A program made the position numbers and the translations under genes. A stretch of 64,000 bases of DNA from Sporomusaceae bacterium (GTDB lineage: Bacteria; Bacillota; Negativicutes; UBA1444). Location: positions 62,001 to 126,000 of the forward strand of contig JAHDPL010000020.1 of NCBI GenBank assembly GCA_018434355.1, written 5' to 3'. Positions 57,044 to 64,000 of the stretch are shown in pieces. The first letter of the stretch is position 1. Every line of letters begins with the position of its first letter. Under the pieces are notes generated by a model. It had not been told where the DNA came from. It saw nothing but the letters and a program-made list of their open reading frames with translations, and made no database searches.

Positions 57044-58867
57044 ATGCGCAAAATCTTGTTGGCGCCGCTGGACCCTGTGCATGACATCGGCTTGAAAATG
57101 ATTGCGCGCGGCCTCTTTGACGCAGGCTATGAAACGCACCTGCTGCCGCCGGACCTGACGACAGAGGAGATTATCGAGCAGACGTTGCAATTTCATCCTG
57201 CGGTGCTGCTGCTCAGTCGAACGCTCGGTTACGGCGTGGCGGAAAACCTGGCCCGCATGGTGGACCTGGCTGACGCCGCCGGGCTACGCGACCACATGAA
57301 AATCGGCGTCGGCGGCATGGCGATCCGCAGCGAACTGGCCGCAGAACTTGGGTTTGACGCCGGCTTTGGTCAGGGAACCAGCATCGAACAGGTGATCTGT
57401 TTTATTGAAGGAACCGAGTACAACCCGGAAGTGCAACGCAGTGGCAAAACAAAACGCAACCTCACCGACGGCTATGATTATGCCTGGCGTCATGCCGGCA
57501 TCGCCGCCAAAGTCGACCGGATTACCGACCAAATCATCGATTGGGCAGTCCAGCGGACTTCCCCAGGCGTCGAGCGGGCCAAACTGCGCGATGCTGCCTG
57601 GGATGTCGACCTCTGGCGGGCCCGCATGGGCGTCGGCGACTTTTACAAACACTACGCGCCGCTATGCGGCGAACTGCCGATGAACTTCTACGGCGGCGGG
57701 CAGCTGCACCCAAAAACCCGCCGTTTCAGTCAGCAGGAAGTCGACGGACTAGAACAGTATCTGACCGAGACCAAACTGCGCATGTCGGTCCAGTCCTTGC
57801 GACACAAACGCCCGGGACCCTTGGTGTTCAACCAGTACGGCACCGGCTGCCCATTCATGGATATCGGTCATATCCTGGCTAGCGAAGCTTGGGGCGCAGA
57901 CGGCGTCATCCACTTCGACCCTTCCTGGGGCGCCAGAACCGAAGGCTTGCTGGACGGATTCCTCACTCATCAGGAAGACGGCACCGTCATCACTCCGGCC
58001 AACCTGAACCGGATTCAGCGGGCGCTCGAACCCTCCACGCTCTGGCAAGTTCGGGCGCACCGGGGGCTCAACACACCGGAAACCGTGGTTCTGGCCGGAA
58101 AAATCGGCGCTGATCTCAGCAAAATCAACATCTGCTATGGCTCGCTGGCTGCCGGAACCGATCCGGCCCGCATGACGGTCGACGGCTACCATGCCATCCT
58201 GTACGCCAAACAATACGGCATGCCGTTTGATGTCGTAACCAACGAAGAACTTTCCGGCGTGCCGGCGCACAAAGCCTTTGCCGGCATGCTGATCGTGGCC
58301 GGCCTGGCCCGGAAGCTGGGAGCTCGACCGATTTTGCAGCCGTTGTTCGCCTGTTCGCCGGAAGTCATGGTCAACGGGCTGATGGAAGATAACTACATCG
58401 ACTTCAATGCGGCCAAGGTCATCGCCCTGCGGTCCATTTTGAACGCGCCGCTCTGGCCGGGCGCGCCGGTCGGCTTTTTGACCCACACCGAAGACCGGGT
58501 GCAGTCGGCGATGACCACTTCGCTGCACGCCTGTCTGGCGGCTACCCTCAACGTGGACGCCGTTTCCATCGCGTCCACTGACGAGGCCTATTCCGGCGGC
58601 CCAATCTCCGCCCCCGCCAAAATCGACACCCTACGCGCCGTCCAGGAGGGTTTCCGGTTCTTTGGCCGGGCCGGCATCGCCCCGACCGACCAGGCGCAGG
58701 TCTTTGCCGACCAATTGGTGGACGGCATCGAAAAAACCTTGACCCAGGTACTCGCCTGCGGCGATTTTGTCGCCGCCCTGCACGCCGGCTGTCTCGGCTC
58801 CCGCGAAGAAGGCGCCCATCCCGGCCGTGCCGGCAAAGATAGCGTGAAGTCCAAAACTACAATATAA
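57044..58867 (+). CDS. B12-binding, mutase-like enzyme (N-terminal Rossmann, C-terminal TIM-barrel type)
   Basis: 607 residues from ATG 57044 (GGGGTGAT 3 bases upstream). Residues 1-125 are a cobalamin-binding Rossmann domain with LDPVHDIGLKMIARGLFDAG (H13; HDIG is kept but the Asp is one residue further away than in the usual D-x-H-x2-G). Residues 240-590 resemble the catalytic barrel of glutamate-mutase-like enzymes (GTGCPFMDIGHILASEAWGAD, SWGARTEGLLDGF, CYGSLAAGTDPARMTVDGYHAI, STDEAYSGGPISAPAK). B12 on the N-terminus of the barrel chain differs from the separate-subunit layout of glutamate mutase. Substrate unknown. Confidence 0.68.
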   Translation: MRKILLAPLDPVHDIGLKMIARGLFDAGYETHLLPPDLTTEEIIEQTLQFHPAVLLLSRTLGYGVAENLARMVDLADAAGLRDHMKIGVGGMAIRSELAAELGFDAGFGQGTSIEQVICFIEGTEYNPEVQRSGKTKRNLTDGYDYAWRHAGIAAKVDRITDQIIDWAVQRTSPGVERAKLRDAAWDVDLWRARMGVGDFYKHYAPLCGELPMNFYGGGQLHPKTRRFSQQEVDGLEQYLTETKLRMSVQSLRHKRPGPLVFNQYGTGCPFMDIGHILASEAWGADGVIHFDPSWGARTEGLLDGFLTHQEDGTVITPANLNRIQRALEPSTLWQVRAHRGLNTPETVVLAGKIGADLSKINICYGSLAAGTDPARMTVDGYHAILYAKQYGMPFDVVTNEELSGVPAHKAFAGMLIVAGLARKLGARPILQPLFACSPEVMVNGLMEDNYIDFNAAKVIALRSILNAPLWPGAPVGFLTHTEDRVQSAMTTSLHACLAATLNVDAVSIASTDEAYSGGPISAPAKIDTLRAVQEGFRFFGRAGIAPTDQAQVFADQLVDGIEKTLTQVLACGDFVAALHAGCLGSREEGAHPGRAGKDSVKSKTTI

Positions 58868-58882
58868 AGGGAGGAAACACCA

Positions 58883-60346
58883 ATGAAACCCAACTACAAA
58901 TTCGAAATGTACCGTCAACTGCAACAGAACATCCCTGCCCTGTACGCCGAAGCCAAAGCGGCGGCGGAAGAGATCGTGCCGAAGGAACTTAAAGGCAAGT
59001 TTGGCCTGACTGGCGCCATCTCCGGCTGCCCTGCCCCGCTGCGCGACGACATCATGAAAGCCGGCGAAGACGGCGCCAAAGAAGTCATCCCCCTGGCCAA
59101 GCTGGTCGATGAAATCCGCGAACTGGTCAAGAGCGTCTACGGTGACGAATATGACGCCGCACCGACTTCTACCTGCGAAGCCGGACTGTGGGTCACCTTC
59201 GACAGCCTGTTCAGCCCGCCGATGATGGGCCGTGGCGACAGCTATCGCTCCCGTTATATCGCCCCTTATGAAAAACATATGCACCATCAGGCCAGTTACG
59301 GCCGGCCGGTGCCGCCGCGTTACAAGGACATCTACGCCGACCGTGGCTCGACCGCCGGCGAACTCGGCTTCTATGGCAAACGCCAGAACAATCTGGACAC
59401 GGTCATCGTGCCGCTGGTTGGCGCCAACTATGATGTACACGGCATCAAATATCATCCGGTTCCCCTGCTCACCGGCGTCGACCCCGAACAATCCAAACTG
59501 GCGCTGGCCAAACAGGCGGCGATCCATGCACCGATGCTGGCCGGCTTTACCTCGCTCGGCTATGAAACCCCCGGTTATGGCTACGCCAAAAAAGACACCG
59601 AAGGCACGCCGCTGTTGCAGAAATATATCGGCGAAATCGCCCGCGACTACAATGTTCCCTATGTGATCGACAACGCCTGGGGTCTGCCGTTTGTCGGCTG
59701 CAACCCGATCAAATCCGGCGCCGACGTGATCATCTACAGCATGGACAAAGCGACCGGCGCGGCGACCAGTGGCCTGATCATCGGCAAAGAAGAGTGCATG
59801 GTGCCGATCCGGCGCGCTCTTGGCATGCACGGCGATCGTTACGGCACCACCGCCTCCTACGGCAAAGCGGCCTATGTCACGTTTGACGCCGGCAAAGAAG
59901 CGCTGTTGACCCAGATCCAGGCGTTGAAAGTGCTGCGCGACCAGCCGGAAATCCTGACCGCCCCGGTCGATGCGCTGGAAAAAATCGTCCGCGAAGAGTT
60001 CGCCAAGATCAATCTGCCGAAACGGCTCAAAGACGGCCTGCTGATCAGCAAGTCCTACAATTCGACCGCCGTGGAAGTCAACTACGAAGCCACCTGGGCC
60101 AATGGCGAAATGGGACTGCCGATCTTCTCGATCGAAGACATGTACGCTGGTTCCAACATCCTGCAGACCGGCATGGCCCAGATGGGCGTCATCCCAACCG
60201 TCGCCTACGACGGCAACATCTATATCTCGCCCGGCCTCGGCACCTGCGACAGCAATGGGCAAATCATCGACGCGGCCATGCGCCCGGCGATCCGCGCCTT
60301 GGTCAAGCTGATCGAAATCACCGCCAAATATGCGGGCCTGCTCTAA
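58883..60346 (+). CDS. Fold-type I PLP-dependent enzyme of the B12 cluster
   Basis: 487 residues. The Schiff-base Lys is probably K289 in IIYSMDKATGAATSGLIIG, preceded by a PLP-binding VPYVIDNAWGLP with the conserved Asp. GYETPGYGY and YGTTASYGKAAYVTFD are further landmarks. It is not a standard aminotransferase; the nearest fold relatives are beta-eliminating or Sep/Sec-tRNA-synthase-type enzymes. In the pathway it could act on an amino intermediate before or after the mutase. GGGAGG is spaced before the ATG. Confidence 0.72.
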   Translation: MKPNYKFEMYRQLQQNIPALYAEAKAAAEEIVPKELKGKFGLTGAISGCPAPLRDDIMKAGEDGAKEVIPLAKLVDEIRELVKSVYGDEYDAAPTSTCEAGLWVTFDSLFSPPMMGRGDSYRSRYIAPYEKHMHHQASYGRPVPPRYKDIYADRGSTAGELGFYGKRQNNLDTVIVPLVGANYDVHGIKYHPVPLLTGVDPEQSKLALAKQAAIHAPMLAGFTSLGYETPGYGYAKKDTEGTPLLQKYIGEIARDYNVPYVIDNAWGLPFVGCNPIKSGADVIIYSMDKATGAATSGLIIGKEECMVPIRRALGMHGDRYGTTASYGKAAYVTFDAGKEALLTQIQALKVLRDQPEILTAPVDALEKIVREEFAKINLPKRLKDGLLISKSYNSTAVEVNYEATWANGEMGLPIFSIEDMYAGSNILQTGMAQMGVIPTVAYDGNIYISPGLGTCDSNGQIIDAAMRPAIRALVKLIEITAKYAGLL

Positions 60347-60371
60347 CTAGCGGCAAGAGGAGGTTTTGGGC

Positions 60372-61286
60372 ATGTCGTCGAATGACCCTTATAAAGCAGG
60401 CAAATTCAGCAAAAACCCCTACGCTTTGAAAAGCGATGTCATCGGCCAGTTGGTTGTGACGCTGGACGGACGCATGGAAAACCGCGGACTATCGCTCATC
60501 ACGCCGCCGTCCCGCTGCGTCTGCCGTCACCAGGTTCACGAACTGATCCTGACTGATGAGCCGACAGCCATGCCGGGCCGGCAAGTCGACCGAATCGGCT
60601 ACCTCGGCTTCTTCAGCGTAGAGGCTGGCGGCGTAATCCTGCGGGGCGACGCGGTCTGGCTGGACGAGCAGTGCATCGGCGCGGTCGCCGGCTTTGACGA
60701 AACACACATGCCCAACCACCTCAATATCGTAATCGCCACCGACAAGCTGACAACCGGCGTGGAGATCGGCGCTCGGCCCGGGGCCCGGCTGCAGTTCTCC
60801 CTGCCGCAAGCAAAGGAGGAACAACGAATGACACCCGAAGCAAAACTCAAAGAACTGCAAATCGAACTGCCGGTGCCGGCCACACCGCTGGCCGCCTATG
60901 TTCCCGTGGTCGTAGCCGAAGGCTGGGCCTATACCTCGGGCCAGATTCCCCTCGTCGACGGCAAACTGGCGTTTCAGGGAAAAGTCGGTGGCCCGGTTGA
61001 CGAAAAGGCCGGCTATGAAGCGGCCCGCATCTGCGTGATCAATTGCCTGGCGGCGCTAAAGGCCGCACTGGGCAGTCTGGACCGGATTGAAAGAGTGGTC
61101 AAGGTCGTCGGCTTCGTCAACAGCGCCAGCGGCTTCACCGCCCAGCCCAAAGTGATCAATGGCGCTTCCGAGCTGCTGGTGCAGGTGTTCGGCGACGCCG
61201 GCAAACATGCCCGGTCGGCGGTCGGTGTGGCCGAATTGCCGCTGGACGCTGCTTGCGAAGTGGAACTGGTCGTCAAATTGAAATAA
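60372..61286 (+). CDS. Unknown domain fused in frame to a RidA-type domain
   Basis: 304 residues from ATG 60372 (GAGGAGG upstream). Residues 1-150 form an unrecognised domain (RGLSLITPPSRCVCRHQVHE, RVDRIGYLGFFSVEAGG, MPNHLNIVIATDKLTTG). Residues 153-304 are a RidA/YjgF domain (YTSGQIPLVDGKLAFQGKVG, NCLAALKAALGSLDRIE). No stop separates them. A strong ribosome-binding site lies just before the internal ATG 60828, so the frame may be a recent fusion or encode both a fusion and a free RidA. RidA enzymes hydrolyse reactive enamine/imine intermediates made by PLP enzymes, a fitting role here. Confidence 0.72.
   Translation: MSSNDPYKAGKFSKNPYALKSDVIGQLVVTLDGRMENRGLSLITPPSRCVCRHQVHELILTDEPTAMPGRQVDRIGYLGFFSVEAGGVILRGDAVWLDEQCIGAVAGFDETHMPNHLNIVIATDKLTTGVEIGARPGARLQFSLPQAKEEQRMTPEAKLKELQIELPVPATPLAAYVPVVVAEGWAYTSGQIPLVDGKLAFQGKVGGPVDEKAGYEAARICVINCLAALKAALGSLDRIERVVKVVGFVNSASGFTAQPKVINGASELLVQVFGDAGKHARSAVGVAELPLDAACEVELVVKLK
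60812..60830 (+). promoter_or_regulatory. Internal ribosome-binding site and start of the RidA part
   Basis: AAAGGAGGA (60812-60820), 7 bases before ATG 60828. It is a better site than most in the window and would give a 152-residue RidA from inside the fused frame. Confidence 0.65.
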
Positions 61287-61301
61287 AGGAGCACACGAAA
61301 G

Positions 61302-62594
61302 ATGAGCAAGGTTGTTGTTGTTGTTGGCGGAGGTTGGTCCGGCTGCTCCGCCGCCCTGGAAGCGAAAAAAGCCGGCTGCGATGTGGAACTGTTTGAGCGG
61401 ACCGATATGCTACTGGGAACCGGCCTGGTTGGCGGCATCATGCGCAACAATGGCCGCTATACCGTCACCGAGGAAATGCTGGCGATGGGCGGCGGCGATC
61501 TGTTTCGCGTCGCCGATGCGCAGGCCCGTCATACCAACATCGAGTTTCCCGGCCACAAGCATGCCAATTTATATGATGTGTCACGCATCGAACCGGCAGT
61601 GCGAGACGTACTGCTGTCGGCCGGCGTCAAACTGCATCTGTCCAGCCGGTTCAAAGACCTGACTCTCAACCAAAACGCCGTCAGTTCGGTCGTGTTTGAT
61701 GAATACCACGGCAAATCCGACGAGCGGATCGAAGCGGACGTGTTCGTCGATACCACCGGCACCGCCGGTCCGATGGGAAACTGCAGCAAATACGGCAACG
61801 GTTGCGCGATGTGCGTGCTACGCTGCCCGACGTTCGGCCCTCGGGTCAGCCTATGCGGCAAAGCCGGTGCGGCCGAGATCATGGGCATGAAGGAAGACGG
61901 TTCGTTCGGCGCAATGAGCGGGTCCTGCAAACTGCACAAAGACTCCCTCAGCGAAGCGATCCAACAGCAGCTGGACCAAACCGGCGTGGTCGTGATCCCG
62001 ATTCCGCAGGCATTGCAGAAGAGCTTGGAATCGTTGGGGCAAAAAGCCTGCCAACAGTATGCGCTGAAAGAGTTCGCCGAAAATATCATTTTGCTCGATA
62101 CCGGCCATGCCAAACTGATGTCTTCCTATTATCCGCTGCACATTTTGCGGCAGATTCCCGGCTGCGAGAATGCCCGGTTCGAAGACCCCTACTCCGGCGG
62201 CATCGGCAACTCGATGCGCTATCTGGCTCTGGCGCCGCGCGACAACTGCATGAAGGTGGAAGGCCTTGCCAATGTGTTCTGCGGCGGCGAAAAAGCTGGT
62301 CTGTTGGTCGGCCACACCGAAGCGATCATCACCGGCAGTCTGGCTGGGCGCAACGCCGCCCGCTTCGCCCAAGGCAAATCGGTCGATGCAATCCCGACCT
62401 CGCTGGCCTGCGGCTTCGGTATCGCCTATGTGCGGAAAAGCATGCAAACCGAAGCCGGTCTGAAAAAGAAATATACATTCTCCGGTTCCGTGTTATTTGA
62501 TAAAATGAAGGAAAGCAACCTGTATTCAACCGATATCGGCGAAATTGGCCAACGCGTCGCAGCCGCAGGCATGAGCGGTTTTTTTGCCAGTTAA
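61302..62594 (+). CDS. FAD-dependent oxidoreductase with cysteine cluster
   Basis: 430 residues. N-terminal dinucleotide motif VVGGGWSGCSAALEAKKAG; a C-terminal FAD segment (GLANVFCGGEKAGLLVGHTEAIITGSLAGRN-type) closes the fold, similar to GidA/TrmFO and anaerobic FAD dehydrogenases. Residues 162-176 hold C-x6-C-x2-C-x3-C (CSKYGNGCAMCVLRC), which could ligate an iron-sulfur cluster. No membrane helix. It would carry out a redox step in the B12/PLP pathway. AAAGGAGC precedes the ATG. Confidence 0.75.
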   Translation: MSKVVVVVGGGWSGCSAALEAKKAGCDVELFERTDMLLGTGLVGGIMRNNGRYTVTEEMLAMGGGDLFRVADAQARHTNIEFPGHKHANLYDVSRIEPAVRDVLLSAGVKLHLSSRFKDLTLNQNAVSSVVFDEYHGKSDERIEADVFVDTTGTAGPMGNCSKYGNGCAMCVLRCPTFGPRVSLCGKAGAAEIMGMKEDGSFGAMSGSCKLHKDSLSEAIQQQLDQTGVVVIPIPQALQKSLESLGQKACQQYALKEFAENIILLDTGHAKLMSSYYPLHILRQIPGCENARFEDPYSGGIGNSMRYLALAPRDNCMKVEGLANVFCGGEKAGLLVGHTEAIITGSLAGRNAARFAQGKSVDAIPTSLACGFGIAYVRKSMQTEAGLKKKYTFSGSVLFDKMKESNLYSTDIGEIGQRVAAAGMSGFFAS

Positions 62595-62629
62595 TCGCGT
62601 CAACGTACCATGAAAGAAAAGGAGCCGCT

Positions 62630-63349
62630 ATGCTAAACGAAAAAGAAGCTGTGGAAAAGGAATTGTTGCTTCTGTTGCGCGACTCAGCCCAACCGGCCGG
62701 CTGCGGCTCCTTGTGCGCCGCGTTGCAGGCGCGAGGCTTTCGAATCAGCGAAGCCACAACCGGCAGGTTGCTACGCGATTTCGACCTGCAATCCTATACG
62801 GAAAAAGCCGGCTACCAAGGGCGCTGTTTATCGATCACGGGAGAAGCGAGATTGCAGTCGCTGTTAAAACTCGAAAGCCGTCACAAGTGGCGTGAAGAGC
62901 TGACCCAGGCTGTGCAGGGTCGCACCAAGGATGAGCTGTTGGAGGTCTTGGTCGCCCGTGATGCGATTGAAGGGGCGATTGCCGCGCTCGCCGCGCAAAA
63001 AGCGACGCCTGCCGACGTGCTTGCCCTGACCAATATCCTCAGTCGCCAGCAACTGATGGCTCAGACCGAGCAAGTCGCGGCGGACGAGGACGTGACCTTT
63101 CACGAGGAGTTGGCCCGGATTGCCGGCAACAAAATCCTGCGCGCTTCGATCGGCCTGATCCGCCAGGACCACCAGCTGTCACCGGTCCTGGAAACGATTC
63201 GTCGCAAAGTCGGCAGCAAGATCCATATCGATCATCAACGGATTGTCGACGCGATTGCCGCGCATGAGCCCGAGACGGCCAGAGCAGCCATGCACCACCA
63301 CATCAACGGCCTGATCCATGATGTCGAAAAATACTGGGACGAATCCTAA
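62630..63349 (+). CDS. FCD-domain regulator with atypical N-terminal winged helix
   Basis: 239 residues. The C-terminal 130 residues are an FCD ligand domain (EVLVARDAIEGAIAALAAQ, DEDVTFHEELARIAGN with Asp and His ligands, IDHQRIVDAIAAHEPETARAAMHHHI). The N-terminus is not GntR-like; LLLRDSAQPAGCGSLCAALQ and FRISEATTGRLLRDFDLQSY resemble the winged helix of RNase R/NrpR (HTH_12). It probably senses a carboxylate or metal-bound ligand and regulates the cluster it ends. Confidence 0.7.
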   Translation: MLNEKEAVEKELLLLLRDSAQPAGCGSLCAALQARGFRISEATTGRLLRDFDLQSYTEKAGYQGRCLSITGEARLQSLLKLESRHKWREELTQAVQGRTKDELLEVLVARDAIEGAIAALAAQKATPADVLALTNILSRQQLMAQTEQVAADEDVTFHEELARIAGNKILRASIGLIRQDHQLSPVLETIRRKVGSKIHIDHQRIVDAIAAHEPETARAAMHHHINGLIHDVEKYWDES

Positions 63350-63366
63350 CTCGTCGAGGCATACGA

Positions 63367-64000
63367 TTGCTGGAGTATACGTTAGGCATCGCCGGCACTG
63401 CCAAAAACACCGGCAAAACAACCACGACCAATGCGATCCTCGCTTGCCTGCGCAAACGGGGAATCGCCGTCTTTTTGTCTAGTATCGGTTATGACGGAGA
63501 AAACCTGGACAATGTCACCGGCCTGCCCAAACCGAAAATTCCGATGGAACCGGGCGATATCGTGGCTACCGCCGCTCGATGTCTGGATGCCGGCTCGGCG
63601 CAATATGAGCGGATAAGCGAAACAAACATCCATACCCCGCTGGGGCGGGTGCAACTGGTGCGGATCACGACGCCGGGCCTGGTGGTAACCGCCGGTCCCA
63701 ATAAAAGTTCCGAAACCCGGCGGCTGATTTCGCTGTTTCGCGAGATCAGCCCCGGGGTCATTTTGCTGGACGGCGCACTAAACCGGCTGGCGCCGATGGT
63801 GGAAGCCGATGGTCTGGTGTTTGCCACCGGAGCGGCACTGACAACCGACCTCCCCCTGCTTGCCAGAGACACCGGCTACATCGAACAGGTCTTCCGATTG
63901 CCTTGTTTGGCGCCCGGACTGGCTGACGAAAACCCGCAGACAATCTGCCTGTATGACGCCGCAGGCTATCGCACGGAACAATTGCCTGCCTCCTCGCTGT
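63367..64000 (+). CDS. P-loop protein of the B12 cluster, 5' part
   Basis: The frame opens at TTG 63367 (GAGG 8 bases upstream) and runs off the right edge after 211 codons. The N-terminus has a P-loop GTAKNTGKTTTTNAIL and later VILLDGALNRLAP, a possible Walker B/metal region. It looks like an ATP/GTP-binding auxiliary protein. In B12-dependent aminomutase loci such proteins reactivate the enzyme; that assignment is an inference from position and motif. Confidence 0.65.
   Translation, partial: MLEYTLGIAGTAKNTGKTTTTNAILACLRKRGIAVFLSSIGYDGENLDNVTGLPKPKIPMEPGDIVATAARCLDAGSAQYERISETNIHTPLGRVQLVRITTPGLVVTAGPNKSSETRRLISLFREISPGVILLDGALNRLAPMVEADGLVFATGAALTTDLPLLARDTGYIEQVFRLPCLAPGLADENPQTICLYDAAGYRTEQLPASSL

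Noticed and set aside
58631-60262. 543-codon minus-strand frame opposite the PLP enzyme
   Set aside because: Antisense shadow caused by codon bias; the + strand frame has clear PLP-enzyme features.

Overview
The window (about 55% GC) looks like part of the chromosome of an anaerobic, diderm Firmicutes of the Negativicutes, probably Sporomusaceae-like. This is an inference from the gene content: formiminoglutamate and formyl-THF energy genes, a sigma-54 dependent amino-acid operon, many PAS/SpoIIE signalling proteins, corrinoid proteins and aldarate catabolism together. I saw no rRNA, tRNA, CRISPR array or intact mobile element.

Layout. (1) 1-5897 (+): aldarate catabolism, with the end of a TctC-type binding protein, a strong internal terminator, an iron-type alcohol dehydrogenase, glucarate dehydratase, a LarA-like protein and galactarate dehydratase. 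(2) 6142-9350: peroxide defence, with a DUF2325 protein divergent from perR-katG and a near-perfect PerR box. (3) 9365-17597 (-): signalling block with two PP2C(SpoIIE)-HATPase fusion proteins, a PAS-PucR regulator and an HDOD protein. (4) 17863-26277 (-): PAS protein, gltS, ftcD, fchA and fhs behind a textbook -24/-12 promoter, preceded by the genes of an NtrC-type regulator and its sensor kinase. (5) 26484-30808: DUF1624 membrane protein, then iclR, M20 amidohydrolase and abgT. (6) 31155-36770: unknown membrane protein, then a B12-binding protein with a CarH-like motif divergent from a CheB-CheR-PAS-SpoIIE giant. (7) 37020-43428 (-): MFS transporter, DUF169, sbcC, sbcD. (8) 43577-50523: DUF3365-GGDEF protein, chemoreceptor plus STAS protein, a lipoprotein, DUF1036, fabK-like, RDD. 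(9) 50746-54218: GNAT/acyl-CoA-synthetase fusion plus ACP, a likely hsdM remnant, DUF2294.

(10) 54567 to the right edge (+) is the most interesting region. It holds a NIF3-like metal protein and a gate-type membrane transporter, then a terminator, then a tightly packed run: a 79-aa protein, a 607-aa B12-binding/TIM-barrel mutase-like enzyme, a fold-type I PLP enzyme, an unknown domain fused in frame to RidA, a Cys-rich FAD oxidoreductase, an FCD regulator with an atypical winged helix, and a P-loop protein cut by the edge. Together these suggest an uncharacterised B12/PLP-dependent pathway, probably for an imported amino acid or amine. The substrate cannot be read from the sequence.

Across the window a 22-bp intergenic motif (CCCTTACY-N3-AGTAMCCCACC) recurs five times in the same orientation and is not explained by any gene.
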